A stretch of DNA of 64,000 bases from Diaphorobacter limosus (GCF_033100095.1 NZ_CP136921.1:2698501-2762500); one strand, 5' to 3'. Shown: positions 47,150 through 57,399, counted from the first letter of the stretch. The notes: generated by a model from the letters alone, not told the origin. Numbers and translations are program-made.

Positions 47150-49603
47150 ATGGATCGTTCCTTCCTGCTCCACGTCCCGTCCACCCGCCCGCCCATGCCG
47201 GCCGCGTTGCGCCGTCCGCTGGCGCGGCTGCTGGCCTTGATGCTGTGCGGCGCGCCGCTGGCCGTGCTGGCCCAGGTGGGCGACGGCGATGAGACGCCCG
47301 ACGCGCCTGTCCAACCGGCCCCCGCGCTGCGCACCAGTCCGCGGCTGCAGGAAACCCTGCCGCCCCAGGTGCGCCAGCAGCTGCCGGTGTTCGTGCGTGG
47401 CGACCGCGTCACGGGCCAGCCCGACATCCGCGCCACCATCGAGGGCGATGCCGAGCTGCGCCGCGGCGACACAGTGATCCACGCCGACCATATGGACTAC
47501 GACGTGGCCGAGGATCGCGCCAAGGCCAGCGGCCAGGTGCGCATCAACCGCGCCGGCAACCTGTACGACGGCACGCTGCTGGATCTGCGCGTGGACGCCT
47601 TCAACGGCTTTTTCAGCGATGCGCGCTACCGCTTTCTGGCCACCCAGGCCCATGGCGAGGCCACGCGTGTGGACTTCATAGACCATGACCGTTCGGTGGT
47701 GCACAACGGCACCTACACCACCTGCCAGCGTGACAACGAGGCCAGTTGGCAGCCCGACTGGATCATCCGCGCCAAGACCATCCACCTCGACCAGGCCGAG
47801 GACGTGGGCCATGCCGAGGGCAGCGTGCTGGAGTTCAAGGGCGTGCCCATCCTGCCGGTGGGCAGCATCAGCTTTCCGCTGTCGGACAGGCGCAAGTCCG
47901 GCCTGCTGCCGCCGACCATAGGCCTGAACAGCGTCAGCGGCGTCGAATATGCCCAGCCCTACTACTGGAACATCGCCCCGAACCGCGACGCCACCATCAC
48001 CCCCGTGCTGATGAGCCGGCGCGGCGTGGCCCTGGGCAGCGAGTTCCGCTACCTGGAGCCGCGCTACAGCGGCGAGCTGACCGCCGACATCATGCCCAGG
48101 GACGAGCTGCGCAAGCGCGACCGCTGGGCCTATGGCGTCAAGCACCGCGCCGCGCTGGACACCCCCGCGGGCGACGTGGCCCTGGGCGTGGATGTGCGCC
48201 GCGTGAGCGACGACGACTACTGGCGCGACTTCACGCCGCGCCTGTTCAGCCATGGCAGCGGCGGCGCCATCCAGTCCCAGTATGTGCAGCGCCTGCTGCC
48301 GGGCCAGGCGTCGCTGAACTGGGCGCGTGGCGAGCATGCGCTGAGCCTGAACACGCTCAAGTGGCAGACCCTGCAGGACGTGACCTCGCCTATCACCCCG
48401 CCCTATGACCGCCTGCCGCAACTGCATTGGCGCTACCAGCCGCTGCAGCTGGCCGGCGGCTTTGACGCCAGCGTGGAGGCCGATGCCACCGCCTTCCATG
48501 CCGACCGCAGGTATTACGCCCAGCCCAACGGCAAGCGCAGCTATGCCATGGCGCAGATCAGCCGGCCCTTTCTGGCGCCGGCCGGCTTCATCACGCCGCG
48601 CCTGCAGCTGCATGCCACGCAGTACCAGTTCGATGATCCGCTGGCAAACGGCCAGACCACCGCCACCCGCACCCTGCCCACCTTCAGCCTGGACAGCGGC
48701 CTGGTGTTCGAGCGCGATGCGCGCTTCTTTGGCGGCGACTACCTGCAGACGCTGGAGCCGCGCGCCTTCTACACCTACACGCCCTACCGTGACCAGAGCC
48801 TGCTGCCGGTGTATGACACGGCGCCCAACGACTTCAACTTCGCCTCGGTCTATACCGAGAACGCCTTTGGCGGCAACGACCGCATCGCCGACAACAACCT
48901 GTTCACGCTGGGCGTGACCACGCGCCTGCTGAACCCCGACAGCGGCGCCGAGGCGGCGCGCTTTGGCATCGCCCAGCGCCTGCGCTTTTCCGACCAGCGC
49001 GTCACCATGCCCGGCGCGCTGCCAGTCAGCGAGCGCGTGTCCGACGTGCTGCTGGGCGCGGGCATCAACTGGACGCCGCACTGGGGTTTCGACTCCACCG
49101 TGCAGTACAACCCCAAGACGCGCAACTCGCAGCGCACCACGGTGGCGCTGCGCTACTCGCCGGGCAGCTTTCGCACCCTGAGCGCGGCCTACCGCATGCA
49201 GAAGGTGACCAACCTGATCGCCCTGCCCAGCGAGCAGGTCGATGTGGGCTGGCAATGGCCCCTCAACGCCCTTGGCGGCGAGGGCGGCGACAAGGGTCGC
49301 GCCGGCGGGCGCTGGTTCAGCGTGGGCCGGCTCAACTACAGCCTGCAGGATCGCAAGCTGGTGGACACCATCGTCGGCGTGGAATACGAGAGCTGCTGCT
49401 GGATAGGCCGCGTGGTGCTTGAGCGCCTGCAAAGCAGCCTGATCAGCGCCAACACCCGGCTGCTGTTCCAGATCGAGTTCCGGGGCTTTTCGCGCCTCTC
49501 GCTGGGCTCCAACCCCTTGGCCTCCTTGCAGCGCTATGTGCCGGGCTACCAGACCCTGGGCGACAGCACGCACCAGCCCAGCCGCTTCAGCCAGTACGAT
49601 TAA
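47150..49603 (+). CDS. lptD: LPS-assembly outer-membrane protein LptD
   Basis: Inserts LPS into the outer leaflet of the outer membrane with LptE. The 817 residues include a signal peptide (around PAALRRPLARLLALMLCGAP, cleavage near VLA-Q), the periplasmic OstA/beta-jellyroll (IRATIEGDAELRRGDTVIHA, DHMDYDVAEDRAKASGQVRI) and a large C-terminal beta-barrel. The disulfide cysteines are present: YTTCQRDNE early in the barrel domain and the Cys-Cys pair in YESCCWIGRV. An alternative start at 47195 (MPAALRRP) would give a more typical signal peptide. It is first in lptD-surA-rsmA. Confidence 0.95.
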   Translation: MDRSFLLHVPSTRPPMPAALRRPLARLLALMLCGAPLAVLAQVGDGDETPDAPVQPAPALRTSPRLQETLPPQVRQQLPVFVRGDRVTGQPDIRATIEGDAELRRGDTVIHADHMDYDVAEDRAKASGQVRINRAGNLYDGTLLDLRVDAFNGFFSDARYRFLATQAHGEATRVDFIDHDRSVVHNGTYTTCQRDNEASWQPDWIIRAKTIHLDQAEDVGHAEGSVLEFKGVPILPVGSISFPLSDRRKSGLLPPTIGLNSVSGVEYAQPYYWNIAPNRDATITPVLMSRRGVALGSEFRYLEPRYSGELTADIMPRDELRKRDRWAYGVKHRAALDTPAGDVALGVDVRRVSDDDYWRDFTPRLFSHGSGGAIQSQYVQRLLPGQASLNWARGEHALSLNTLKWQTLQDVTSPITPPYDRLPQLHWRYQPLQLAGGFDASVEADATAFHADRRYYAQPNGKRSYAMAQISRPFLAPAGFITPRLQLHATQYQFDDPLANGQTTATRTLPTFSLDSGLVFERDARFFGGDYLQTLEPRAFYTYTPYRDQSLLPVYDTAPNDFNFASVYTENAFGGNDRIADNNLFTLGVTTRLLNPDSGAEAARFGIAQRLRFSDQRVTMPGALPVSERVSDVLLGAGINWTPHWGFDSTVQYNPKTRNSQRTTVALRYSPGSFRTLSAAYRMQKVTNLIALPSEQVDVGWQWPLNALGGEGGDKGRAGGRWFSVGRLNYSLQDRKLVDTIVGVEYESCCWIGRVVLERLQSSLISANTRLLFQIEFRGFSRLSLGSNPLASLQRYVPGYQTLGDSTHQPSRFSQYD

Positions 49604-49637
49604 CCGCACGCGCGCTCAGCGCGGATCGCCTTGCACC

Positions 49638-51035
49638 ATGAATTTCTCTCACGCCATGACACTCCGCGTTCTGCCCCTGGCACTGGCCTGCCTGACGGCC
49701 CTGACGGTTCAGGCCCAGGGGCTCAGGCCTTCGGGCGGTGGGGCCATGCGCCTGCCGTCAGCGGCCGGCGTGCTGCCTCCCGCGGGCGGCGCCGCCAGTG
49801 CGGCGGTGCGCCAGGCCGACTACATCGTCGCCGTGGTCAACTCCGAGCCCATCACCAACAACGAGGTGCGCCAGCGTGCCGAGCGCGTGGCGCAGCAGCT
49901 GAACGGGCAGGGCGCGGCCGTGCCGCCTCACGAGCAGCTGGCCCGGGAGGTGCTGGAGCGTCTGATCCTGGAAAAAATCCAGATCCAGCTGGCCAAGGAC
50001 AGCGGCATCAAGGTCGATGACTTTGCCGTGGACCAGGCCGAGCAGAACGTGGCGCGGCAAAACGACATGAGCGTCGAGGAAATGCACCGCCGCCTGGCCC
50101 AGGACGGCGTGAGTCCGCAGCGCTTTCGCGACGACCTGCGCAACCAGCTGCTGGCCCTGCGCGTGCGCGAACGCGAGGTGGAGGCGCGCGTGCGCGTGAG
50201 CGACCTGGAGGTCGATCAATACCTGCAGGAGCAGAAAAAGGACGCGGCGCCGGGCAAGGAAGAGCTGAACCTGGGCCATATCCTCATCAAGGTGGCCGAG
50301 AACGCCAGCCCCGACGAGGTCGCCCAGCGCCAGGCGCGCGCCCAGCAGGCGCTGGACAAGCTGCGCTCCGGCGGCGACTTTGCCACGCTGGCGCGTGAAT
50401 ATTCCGACGCCCCGGACGGGCCGAACGGTGCCGTGCTGGGCCTGCGCCCGGCCGATCGCTATCCCGAGCTGTTCGTCAACGCCGTGCGGCAGGTGGCGGT
50501 GGGTGATGTGGTCGGGCCGCTGCGCTCGCCCGCGGGCTTCCACATCCTGAAAGTCGTGGACAAGACCCATGGCGGCGTGCCCACGGTGGCCGTGCAGAAC
50601 CATGCGCGCCACATCCTGCTGCGCGTGGGCGCGGGCCTGTCCGAGCGCCAGGCGGCCGAACGCCTGGAAGAACTGCGCCAGCGCGTGCTGCGTGGCCAGG
50701 CCGACTTTGCCGCGCTGGCGCGCGAGTACTCGCAGGACGGCAGCGCCAAGAGCGGTGGCGACCTGGGCTGGGCCGGGCCGGGCCGCTATGTGCCGGAGTT
50801 CGAGCAGGCGCTCAATGCCCTGCGCCCCGGCGAGGTGAGCCAGCCCGTGGTGTCGCGCTTTGGCGTGCACCTGATCGAGCTACTGGAGCGCCGCGAGGCC
50901 AAGCTCACACAGCGCGAGCAGCGCGACATGGTGCGTGACCAGGTGCGCGAGAAGAAGCTCGACGAGGCCTTCACCACCTGGATCCAGGAGGCGCGCGGCC
51001 GCGCCTACGTCGAATACCGCGACGCACCGCAATGA
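49638..51035 (+). CDS. surA: Periplasmic peptidyl-prolyl isomerase/chaperone SurA
   Basis: Escorts outer-membrane proteins, including LptD, through the periplasm. The 465 residues have a signal peptide ([20 protein letters not shown]), the N-terminal chaperone domain ([39 protein letters not shown]) and two parvulin domains ([20 protein letters not shown] with [36 protein letters not shown] with [20 protein letters not shown]). It lies 34 bases after lptD and overlaps rsmA by four bases. Confidence 0.96.
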   Translation: MNFSHAMTLRVLPLALACLTALTVQAQGLRPSGGGAMRLPSAAGVLPPAGGAASAAVRQADYIVAVVNSEPITNNEVRQRAERVAQQLNGQGAAVPPHEQLAREVLERLILEKIQIQLAKDSGIKVDDFAVDQAEQNVARQNDMSVEEMHRRLAQDGVSPQRFRDDLRNQLLALRVREREVEARVRVSDLEVDQYLQEQKKDAAPGKEELNLGHILIKVAENASPDEVAQRQARAQQALDKLRSGGDFATLAREYSDAPDGPNGAVLGLRPADRYPELFVNAVRQVAVGDVVGPLRSPAGFHILKVVDKTHGGVPTVAVQNHARHILLRVGAGLSERQAAERLEELRQRVLRGQADFAALAREYSQDGSAKSGGDLGWAGPGRYVPEFEQALNALRPGEVSQPVVSRFGVHLIELLERREAKLTQREQRDMVRDQVREKKLDEAFTTWIQEARGRAYVEYRDAPQ

Positions 51036-51802
51036 AGCACATTGCCCGCAAGCGCTTCGGCCAAAACTTTCTGACCGACGGCGGCATCATCGATGCCATC
51101 GTGCGCGCCATTGCACCGCGGCCCGGCGATCCCATGGTGGAGATCGGCCCCGGCCTGGCGGCGCTGACCCAGCCGCTGGTCGAGCGCCTGGGCCGGCTCA
51201 CGGTGATCGAGCTGGACCGCGACCTGGCCGCGCGCCTGCGCCAGCACGGCCAGCTCGATGTCATTGAATCTGATGTGCTAAAAGTGGATTTTGCGCAGGT
51301 GGCGCAAGCGCTGAATGCTCCTAAAATAAGAGTTGTCGGCAACCTGCCCTATAACATCTCCAGCCCCATCCTGTTTCACCTGCTGGAACAGGTCCACGTG
51401 GTTCAGGATCAGCACTTCATGCTGCAGAAAGAGGTCATAGACCGCATGGTGGCCCAGCCGGCCACGGCCGCCTATGGCCGGCTGTCGGTGATGCTGCAGT
51501 GGCGCTACGCCATGGAAGATGTGCTGTTCGTGCCGCCGGAGAGCTTTGACCCGCCCCCGCGCGTGGACAGCGCCGTGGTGCGCATGCTGCCCTACGACCA
51601 GCCCGCGGCGGTGGACGTGGCGTTGCTGTCCGAGCTGGTGCAGGTGGCCTTCAGCCAGCGGCGCAAGCTGTTGCGCCACACCCTCGGGCGCTGGCTGGAG
51701 GCGCGCGCCTATGGCGGAGCCTTCGATACCCAGCGCCGCGCCGAGGAGGTGCCGGTGGCGGATTACGTGGCGCTGGCGCGCAGCGTGGGGGGAAGAGGTT
51801 GA
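51032..51802 (+). CDS. rsmA: 16S rRNA (adenine-1518/1519-N6)-dimethyltransferase
   Basis: Known as KsgA. Dimethylates A1518 and A1519 late in 30S assembly. The 256 residues show [23 protein letters not shown] motif [29 protein letters not shown] and the catalytic [15 protein letters not shown]. It is translationally coupled to surA (ATGA). pdxA, which sits between surA and rsmA in E. coli, is absent. A stretch at about 51290-51340 looks AT-richer than the rest but encodes normal family residues. Confidence 0.96.
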   Translation: MKHIARKRFGQNFLTDGGIIDAIVRAIAPRPGDPMVEIGPGLAALTQPLVERLGRLTVIELDRDLAARLRQHGQLDVIESDVLKVDFAQVAQALNAPKIRVVGNLPYNISSPILFHLLEQVHVVQDQHFMLQKEVIDRMVAQPATAAYGRLSVMLQWRYAMEDVLFVPPESFDPPPRVDSAVVRMLPYDQPAAVDVALLSELVQVAFSQRRKLLRHTLGRWLEARAYGGAFDTQRRAEEVPVADYVALARSVGGRG

Positions 51803-51858
51803 GCGTTCGGCGTTGAGCGTTCGGCGGCTGTTCGCGCTCAACGCTCAACGCCCCAGCC
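51803..51858. repeat. Direct/inverted repeat after rsmA
   Basis: Two direct copies of TTGAGCGTTCGGCG-like sequence are followed by CGCTCAACGCTCAACGCC, so GGCGTTGAGCG can pair with CGCTCAACGCC. A stable hairpin immediately after the rsmA stop without a T-tract; possibly a transcript-stabilising element between convergent genes. Confidence 0.6.
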
Positions 51859-51861
51859 AGA

Positions 51862-52069
51862 CTATGCCGCTGCCAGCCAGTAGCCTACGTTGAACGGGCT
51901 GCTCATGCGCAGGGCCAGCGGGGACACATCCACCAGCTTGTCGGTGGGCATCTTCTCGCCCGTGGGGGTGATTTCAATCTGCGTGGCCTGGGAGGCAGCG
52001 CCTTGGCGCGGTTCCTCAGCCCGTTCCGCCTGGCCGGCGGTTGCAGAACGGGCTACAGAAAAGAATAGA
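51862..52069 (-). other. Open minus-strand frame resembling a gene's C-terminus
   Basis: From the stop at 51862, the minus strand reads back through YWLAAA, MSSPFNVG, KLVDVSPLALR, TQIEITPTGEKMPTD, then AERAEEPRQGAAS and a hydrophobic LPLLLFFSVARSATA that runs into the barstar gene in another frame. Third positions are strongly G/C, like real genes here, but no good start codon is present. It may be the 3' remnant of a lost gene or an unusual small exported protein. I do not recognise the family. Confidence 0.35.
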
Positions 52070-52478
52070 AGCAGCGGAAGGCGATCTTGCGGTCGCTCCA
52101 GTAGTCGGCGGCATCGCGGAAGATGTCCAGCAGTTGCTCGCGCGCTTCCTTGTCAAACTTCACCGTGGCCGGGATCTGCTCGAGCACCACGACAAAGCCT
52201 GGCTGCGGGCCGGCCTTGTGCAGCGGGTCGGTCATGCAGTCGTACAGCGCGTCGAAGTTCTTGCCGAAATGCGCCGGAAAGGTGAACTGCGTGGCGATCA
52301 GCTCCAGCACATCCTGCTTGGTCTGGGCATGGGCCAGGTTGGCATACAGGAAATGCTGGCCCAGCACGCGCGCCGTCTCCTGCAGGTCGTGTACGCGAAA
52401 GGCGCGTATCGACTGCACGATGTTCGGGCGCACGCCGCGCAACAGCGTGTCCTGCTCTTGACGAAGTGGCGTTTCCAT
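52053..52478 (-). CDS. Barstar-family ribonuclease inhibitor
   Basis: A 141-residue protein. The barstar fold is in the C-terminal two thirds: IRAFRVHDLQETARVLGQHF, then FTFPAHFGKNFDALYDCMTD (the barnase-binding helix region) and FVVVLEQIPATVKFDKEARE. It inhibits the cognate cytoplasmic form of a small RNase. The start at 52478 is preferred: the frame is open upstream to an ATG at 52619 that overlaps the RNase stop (ATGA), but those 47 codons use A/T-ending and rare codons (AGA, CTA, TCT) unlike the genome. The longer form cannot be excluded. Confidence 0.88.
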   Translation of the reverse strand: METPLRQEQDTLLRGVRPNIVQSIRAFRVHDLQETARVLGQHFLYANLAHAQTKQDVLELIATQFTFPAHFGKNFDALYDCMTDPLHKAGPQPGFVVVLEQIPATVKFDKEAREQLLDIFRDAADYWSDRKIAFRCFYSFL

Positions 52479-52615
52479 CTCCGTTGCTCTTTCTCTTAGA
52501 GATTCACGAATTACAGTGTCCGCAAGCGCCAGCGAGCTGTCCTGCGAATGAAAAGGGAAATGGTGCTCCACATCGGATCGCACCATGAAATCTGCGCTTG
52601 AAGACATCATCGGGT

Positions 52616-53020
52616 TCATTGCCTGATTTCTCGAAAGCTCGTGTAGTGGTCGCTGGTGTAATAGCAGGCATCGGGCATGCGTTTGGCGCCGCCGCAGACG
52701 ATGCGCCTGGCGCCCCGGTGTGCCACCCCTGGTGTGCGCACCGTGTACTCCCGGTAGTAGCCGCGCTTCTTGGCGGGCAGCTGCCGCTCGCGATTGCCGA
52801 ACACCGAACCATCCTTGTCGTGCGGAAACGGCCCGCCCTCGTGGATCAGCGCATAGGTGGCACGCCCCTCCTTGGGCAGCTCGGCCAGCGCGATGGGGGA
52901 GGAGACGGGGGTGTCCTGCCATTGCCGCGCGCCCACGCCAGCCGGTGCCAGCACCACCGCAGCACCCAGAGCGCACGCCACAATTGCCTTGTACGCCCGG
53001 TTGGCGACAGCCTTCAACAT
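52616..53020 (-). CDS. Secreted guanyl-specific ribonuclease (barnase/RNase Sa-like)
   Basis: A 134-residue precursor with a signal peptide (ANRAYKAIVACALGAAVVLA, cleavage near VGA-RQ). The mature part resembles microbial N1/T1-type RNases: LPKEGRATYALIHEGGPFPH, DGSVFGNRERQLP, YYREYTVRTPGVAHRGARRI with the catalytic Glu, Arg and His region, and ACYYTSDHYTSFREI. Two Cys residues could form a disulfide. It sits directly upstream of the barstar gene, a toxin-inhibitor arrangement with the enzyme exported. Possible roles are RNA scavenging or antagonism. Confidence 0.9.
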   Translation of the reverse strand: MLKAVANRAYKAIVACALGAAVVLAPAGVGARQWQDTPVSSPIALAELPKEGRATYALIHEGGPFPHDKDGSVFGNRERQLPAKKRGYYREYTVRTPGVAHRGARRIVCGGAKRMPDACYYTSDHYTSFREIRQ

Positions 53021-53098
53021 CCACTACACCTTTCAGAAATTGCGGGTTAACCCGAAATTTCAACCGGTTAGTGTGACAAAAACGCCACCAAAAGGCAA

Positions 53099-53125
53099 GC
53101 GCCTACCCAAAAAATGGGCAGGCGC
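53099..53125 (-). terminator. Terminator downstream of maeB
   Basis: An 11-bp stem with one mismatch: GCGCCTACCCA (53099-53109) and TGGGCAGGCGC (53115-53125). Read on the minus strand it is followed by TTGCCTTTT. It lies 85 bases after the maeB stop and upstream of the ribonuclease promoter. Confidence 0.7.
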
Positions 53126-53209
53126 AAAAGGTTAATTATCCTGAATCCCGCAGCAGGCGCGCTGCGCATGGCCCTGACGGGGGCAGGGCGCAGGATTCGG
53201 GAGCGCGGC

Positions 53210-55519
53210 TTACCGCGCCGCGTTGGCGTCGGCGACCGTCAAGGCCGTGATGTTGACGATGCGGCGCACGGTAGCGCTGGGGGTGAGGATATGCACGGGC
53301 TGGCCCGCGCCCAGCAGCACCGGGCCGATGGCGATGTTGCCGCCGGCGGCGGTCTTGAGCAGGTTGTAGGCAATATTCGCCGCATCGATGTTGGGCATCA
53401 CCAACAGATTGGCGTCGCCCGCCAGCGTGCTGTGCGGCATCAGGGCCATGCGCGCCTTGCCGTCCAGGGCGATGTCGCCATGCATTTCGCCGTCCACCTC
53501 CAGCCAGGGGGCCTGCACGCGCAGCAGCTCCAGCGTCTGGCGCATCTTTACGGCGCTGGGCTGGTTGCTGTTGCCAAAGTTGGAGTGCGACAGCAGCGCC
53601 GCCTTGGGCTTGAGGCCAAAGCGCAATATCTCCTCGGCCCCCATGATCGTGATCTCGGCCAGCTGCTCGGCCGTGGGGTCGTAGTTCACATGGGTGTCCA
53701 CCACGAACAGCTGGCGATTGGGCAGCAGCAGGGCGTTCATGCAGGCATAGGTGTGCACGCCGGCGCGCCGGCCAATCACCTGGTCGATGTACTGCAGGTG
53801 GTGTGCGGTGTGGCCCCAGGTGCCGCAGATCAGGCCGTCCACCTCGCCCTTGTGCAGCAGCATGGAGCCGATCAGCGTCAGGCGCCGGCGCAGCTCGATC
53901 TTGGCGATCGGCACCGTGACGCCCTTGCGCTCGGTCATGCGGTGGTAGGTCTGCCAGAAGTCGCGGTAGCGGTGGTCGTCCTCCACGTTCACCACGTCGT
54001 AGTCCTGGCCCTCCTTCAGGCGCAGGCCGAACTTTTCGAGGCGCTCGGCAATCACCGTCGGGCGGCCGATCAGCGTGGGCCGGGCGATATGTTCGTCCAC
54101 CACGATCTGTGCCGCGCGCAGCACGCGCTCTTCCTCGCCCTCGGAGTAGGCAACGCGCTTCTTCGTCCCCATCTTGGCCGCCGTGAAGATGGGCTTCATG
54201 GTCGTGCCAGAGGCGTAGACGAAGGTCTGCAGGTGGTCGCGGTAGGCATCCATGTCCGCGATCGGGCGCAGCGCCACGCCGGAATCCAACGCGGCCTGGG
54301 CCACGGCCGGCGCGATCTTCATCATCAGGCGCGGGTCGAACGGCTTGGGGATCAGGTACTCGGGGCCGAAGGCCAGCGCCTCGCCCGCATAGGCCTTGGC
54401 CACCACCTCGCTCTGCTCGGCCTGGGCCAGCTCGGCGATGGCGTGCACCGCCGCGATCTCCATCTGCGTGGTGATGGTGGTGGCGCCGCAATCGAGTGCG
54501 CCGCGGAAGATGTAGGGGAAGCACAGGACGTTGTTGACCTGGTTCGGGTAGTCGGTGCGGCCGGTGGCGATGATGGCATCGTCACGCACGGCCTTCACGT
54601 CCTCGGGCGCGATCTCGGGATTCGGGTTGGCCAGCGCGAAGATCAATGGGCGCGGCGCCATCCTGGCCACCATGTCCTTCTTCAGCACGCCGCCGGCGGA
54701 CAGGCCCAGGAAGATGTCGGCGCCCTCAATCACCTGGGACAGGCTGCGCAGCTCGGTCTTTTGCGCGAAGAAGGCCTTGTCCTCGTCCATGAGCTCGGCC
54801 CGGCCCTCGTAGACCACGCCGGCGATGTCGGTGACCCAGATGTTCTCGCGCGGCAGGCCCAGCTTGACCAGCAGGCCCAGGCAGGCCAGCGCCGCGGCGC
54901 CCGCACCCGAGGCCACGAGCCTGGCTGTCTTGATGTCCTTGCCCGCCACCTTCAGGCCGTTGATGATGGCAGCGCCGACGACGATGGCCGTGCCGTGCTG
55001 ATCGTCGTGAAAGACCGGGATCTTCATGCGCTCGCGCAGCTTGCGCTCGACGTAGAAGCAGTCGGGCGCCTTGATGTCTTCCAGGTTGATGCCGCCGAAG
55101 GTGGGCTCCAGGCTGGCGATGATCTCGACCAGCTTCTCGGGGTCTTTCTCGTTGATCTCGATGTCGAACACGTCGATGCCCGAGAACTTCTTGAAAAGGA
55201 CGCCCTTGCCCTCCATCACCGGCTTGCCGGCCAGCGGCCCGATGTCGCCCAGGCCGAGCACCGCCGTGCCGTTGGTCACCACGCCAACCAGGTTGCCGCG
55301 CGCGGTGTACTTGAAGGCGGCGTTCGGGTCCTTGACGATCTCCTCGCAGGGCGCGGCCACGCCGGGCGAATAGGCCAGCGCCAGGTCATGCTGGTTGATC
55401 ATCTGCTTGGTGGCGCCAACGGTGATCTTGCCGGGCTGGGGGAACTCGTGGTATTCGAGCGCGGCCTTGCGCAGCAGGGCGCGCTTGTCTGCGGTGTCAG
55501 GGGTCTGGTCGTTGGGCAT
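53210..55519 (-). CDS. maeB: NADP-dependent malic enzyme (MaeB type, malic + PTA-like domains)
   Basis: Decarboxylates malate to pyruvate with NADP+. The 769 residues have the N-terminal malic domain ([75 protein letters not shown]), the NAD(P)-binding fold ([20 protein letters not shown]), and a phosphotransacetylase-like C-terminal regulatory domain (from about residue 430, [20 protein letters not shown]). The length is normal for this fused form. The start at 55519 has GGAG eight bases upstream. Single gene. Confidence 0.96.
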   Translation of the reverse strand: MPNDQTPDTADKRALLRKAALEYHEFPQPGKITVGATKQMINQHDLALAYSPGVAAPCEEIVKDPNAAFKYTARGNLVGVVTNGTAVLGLGDIGPLAGKPVMEGKGVLFKKFSGIDVFDIEINEKDPEKLVEIIASLEPTFGGINLEDIKAPDCFYVERKLRERMKIPVFHDDQHGTAIVVGAAIINGLKVAGKDIKTARLVASGAGAAALACLGLLVKLGLPRENIWVTDIAGVVYEGRAELMDEDKAFFAQKTELRSLSQVIEGADIFLGLSAGGVLKKDMVARMAPRPLIFALANPNPEIAPEDVKAVRDDAIIATGRTDYPNQVNNVLCFPYIFRGALDCGATTITTQMEIAAVHAIAELAQAEQSEVVAKAYAGEALAFGPEYLIPKPFDPRLMMKIAPAVAQAALDSGVALRPIADMDAYRDHLQTFVYASGTTMKPIFTAAKMGTKKRVAYSEGEEERVLRAAQIVVDEHIARPTLIGRPTVIAERLEKFGLRLKEGQDYDVVNVEDDHRYRDFWQTYHRMTERKGVTVPIAKIELRRRLTLIGSMLLHKGEVDGLICGTWGHTAHHLQYIDQVIGRRAGVHTYACMNALLLPNRQLFVVDTHVNYDPTAEQLAEITIMGAEEILRFGLKPKAALLSHSNFGNSNQPSAVKMRQTLELLRVQAPWLEVDGEMHGDIALDGKARMALMPHSTLAGDANLLVMPNIDAANIAYNLLKTAAGGNIAIGPVLLGAGQPVHILTPSATVRRIVNITALTVADANAAR

Positions 55520-55693
55520 TGTTGTTTCTCCGGCGCAAGCCATTCCAAATCCGAACCGCCGGGTGGAATGTCAGCGGCGCATTGAGCGGCGATTGTACGA
55601 CTGCCCTCTTGATGCACCCATGCGCGCAAGGCGCTTGCAGGGCGAAACAGTTTTGCCGAGGCAGCGGTGAATGGGTCAGGGCGTGAGTGAGTG

Positions 55694-57289
55694 TCAGTGC
55701 GGTACAGGCGGTTGCAGCCCTACGGTCACCGAGCGCGAACGAACATGCGAGAACACGCCCGCAGGAACGTCCACGTCAATGGACTTGACCTGTTTGAGCG
55801 TGTGCGCGTCGTAAATCACCAGCTGTCCACCTGGCAGGCCCTGGCTGCGATCTCCGCGATAGCGCGCGCTGACGTAGAAAAAATCGCCGCGCGCGGTGTA
55901 CTCTGGAAAATGCGAATGACCAAGCCGGCCGGCCACCTCCAGCGTGTGCTCCACCTCGAGCGACTCCTTGCCGATGAACTGGAGCTTGTTGGCATTCGGG
56001 CCGGTGCCCACGATGTCCACGATGATCCACGGCGCATTCGGATGTGCGGCCGGCGACTCGGTGGGCCCTGCCACCGGGATGCGCTTGACCACTTCGAAGC
56101 TCTCCATGTCGAACACGGTCACCTCGTAGGACGGGCAGTCCACCTCGCCGATGTTGGTACCTATGCCCAGCAGGTGTCCGCCCGAGCGCACCAGGGCGCC
56201 AGAGCCCAGGTGCGGCTTGCAGCCGACCGGGATCTTGCGCACGATGCGCGCCTGGGCCAGGTCGATCACGGTGTTGACGTTGTCGTCGTATGAGGAGACC
56301 ACGAAATGCCGGCCATCGGGGGAGAGAAAGCCGTCGTGCAGATGGCGCCCCACGTTGGTGACGGCGGTGATGGGCATGCCGCGCTGATCCAGATCCACGA
56401 TCCACACCTGCCCCGCCTGCTCCAGCGCCACGACGAACCAGTTGGCGTAAGGCGTGGCGGTGATGATGCCGGCATCGGCCGGCACATGCCTGCCGTCCGG
56501 ATCGACGCCAGCGAGCTCGATCATGTGCAGCGGCTCCAGCGTGCTCGCGTCCATGATCACCATGGTGTGCGGGACGTAGGAGCCTGCTGCCACATAGCGC
56601 CCGTCACGCGAAACCGCCAGTGAAATCCCGTTCAACCCCGCACGCACCTTGCGCACGGTGCGCATGGAGTACAGATCCACCTTGTGCACCCAGCCGGCAT
56701 CGTCGCGAACATAGGCCCAGCGCGGGTCGGTGGGATGGAAATCCATCAGGTGTGGCGCAAATTCCGTCGCCACCGCACCCACCTGGCGGTGCGTGCGCCC
56801 GTCGTAGAACAGCACCTTGGCTTCCTTGCCCGCTCCCTGGCGGCTGCGCGACATGACGGCCATCAGGTCGTTCATGGCCGTGATGCGATAGGTGGGCGCA
56901 GTCGGCAGGGTGGACTCCTGCGCTACCAGCACTTGCAGAGAGTCGCGAATGTCCTGCATGCCCCAGGACAGGTTGCGTTGCGGCTGGGTGGTGATGAGCT
57001 CGGCCAGCAGGGCCTGATCCCTGGCGGGCAAGACGCCGCGCCATGAGGGATGCTGCGGCATCAGTGTCGGTGGCTTGCCCGCCACAATGCGGCCGGCCAC
57101 CTGCTCCTTCGTGAGCTTGGTGACGTCCCGGTTCAGCGCCGGGCCTATGTAGCCACCTCGATCAGCGCCATGGCATACCGCGCAATGCCGGGTGTAAAGG
57201 CGCTCGGCACGATCAACGTCCAGAGCCTGTGCGGGCAGGGCGGCTGCGATCCATGCGAGTGCAGCCAGGGCGTAGCGCGTCACTGTCAT
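55694..57289 (-). CDS. Cytochrome c/cytochrome d1-type protein (NirS/NirN-like)
   Basis: A 531-residue exported protein. The signal peptide is TRYALAALAWIAAALPAQAL. A cytochrome c domain follows with one CAVCH heme site (about residue 35) and a likely distal Met in PPTLMPQHP. The rest is a cytochrome d1-type eight-bladed propeller (FHPTDPRWAYVRDD, SRDGRYVAAGSYVPHTMVIM, RHLHDGFLSPDGRHFVVSS, GCKPHLGSGALV). It resembles NirN/NirS of denitrifiers, but no nir genes (nirF, nirDLGHJE, nirC) are nearby. Enzymatic activity and d1 loading are unproven. GGAGG precedes the start. Confidence 0.82.
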   Translation of the reverse strand: MTVTRYALAALAWIAAALPAQALDVDRAERLYTRHCAVCHGADRGGYIGPALNRDVTKLTKEQVAGRIVAGKPPTLMPQHPSWRGVLPARDQALLAELITTQPQRNLSWGMQDIRDSLQVLVAQESTLPTAPTYRITAMNDLMAVMSRSRQGAGKEAKVLFYDGRTHRQVGAVATEFAPHLMDFHPTDPRWAYVRDDAGWVHKVDLYSMRTVRKVRAGLNGISLAVSRDGRYVAAGSYVPHTMVIMDASTLEPLHMIELAGVDPDGRHVPADAGIITATPYANWFVVALEQAGQVWIVDLDQRGMPITAVTNVGRHLHDGFLSPDGRHFVVSSYDDNVNTVIDLAQARIVRKIPVGCKPHLGSGALVRSGGHLLGIGTNIGEVDCPSYEVTVFDMESFEVVKRIPVAGPTESPAAHPNAPWIIVDIVGTGPNANKLQFIGKESLEVEHTLEVAGRLGHSHFPEYTARGDFFYVSARYRGDRSQGLPGGQLVIYDAHTLKQVKSIDVDVPAGVFSHVRSRSVTVGLQPPVPH

Positions 57290-57399
57290 TGCAGACCTCC
57301 CGGTGTCCACGACGGCCGAACCATAGCCACTGCCAGCATGCTGTCAAGCGATGACATCCGCCTTGATGTGGCGCAACCCAGTCCAGATGCGCAGCTTGT

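Noticed and set aside
51032..51035. Missing pdxA between surA and rsmA treated as a deletion
   Set aside because: The ATGA overlap of surA and rsmA is tidy and many bacteria encode pdxA elsewhere, so absence here is not evidence of loss.
51270..51340. Possible repeat copy inside rsmA (CAAGCGCTGAATGCTCC)
   Set aside because: The encoded residues ([23 protein letters not shown]) align with E. coli KsgA without length change, so the resemblance is too weak to call.
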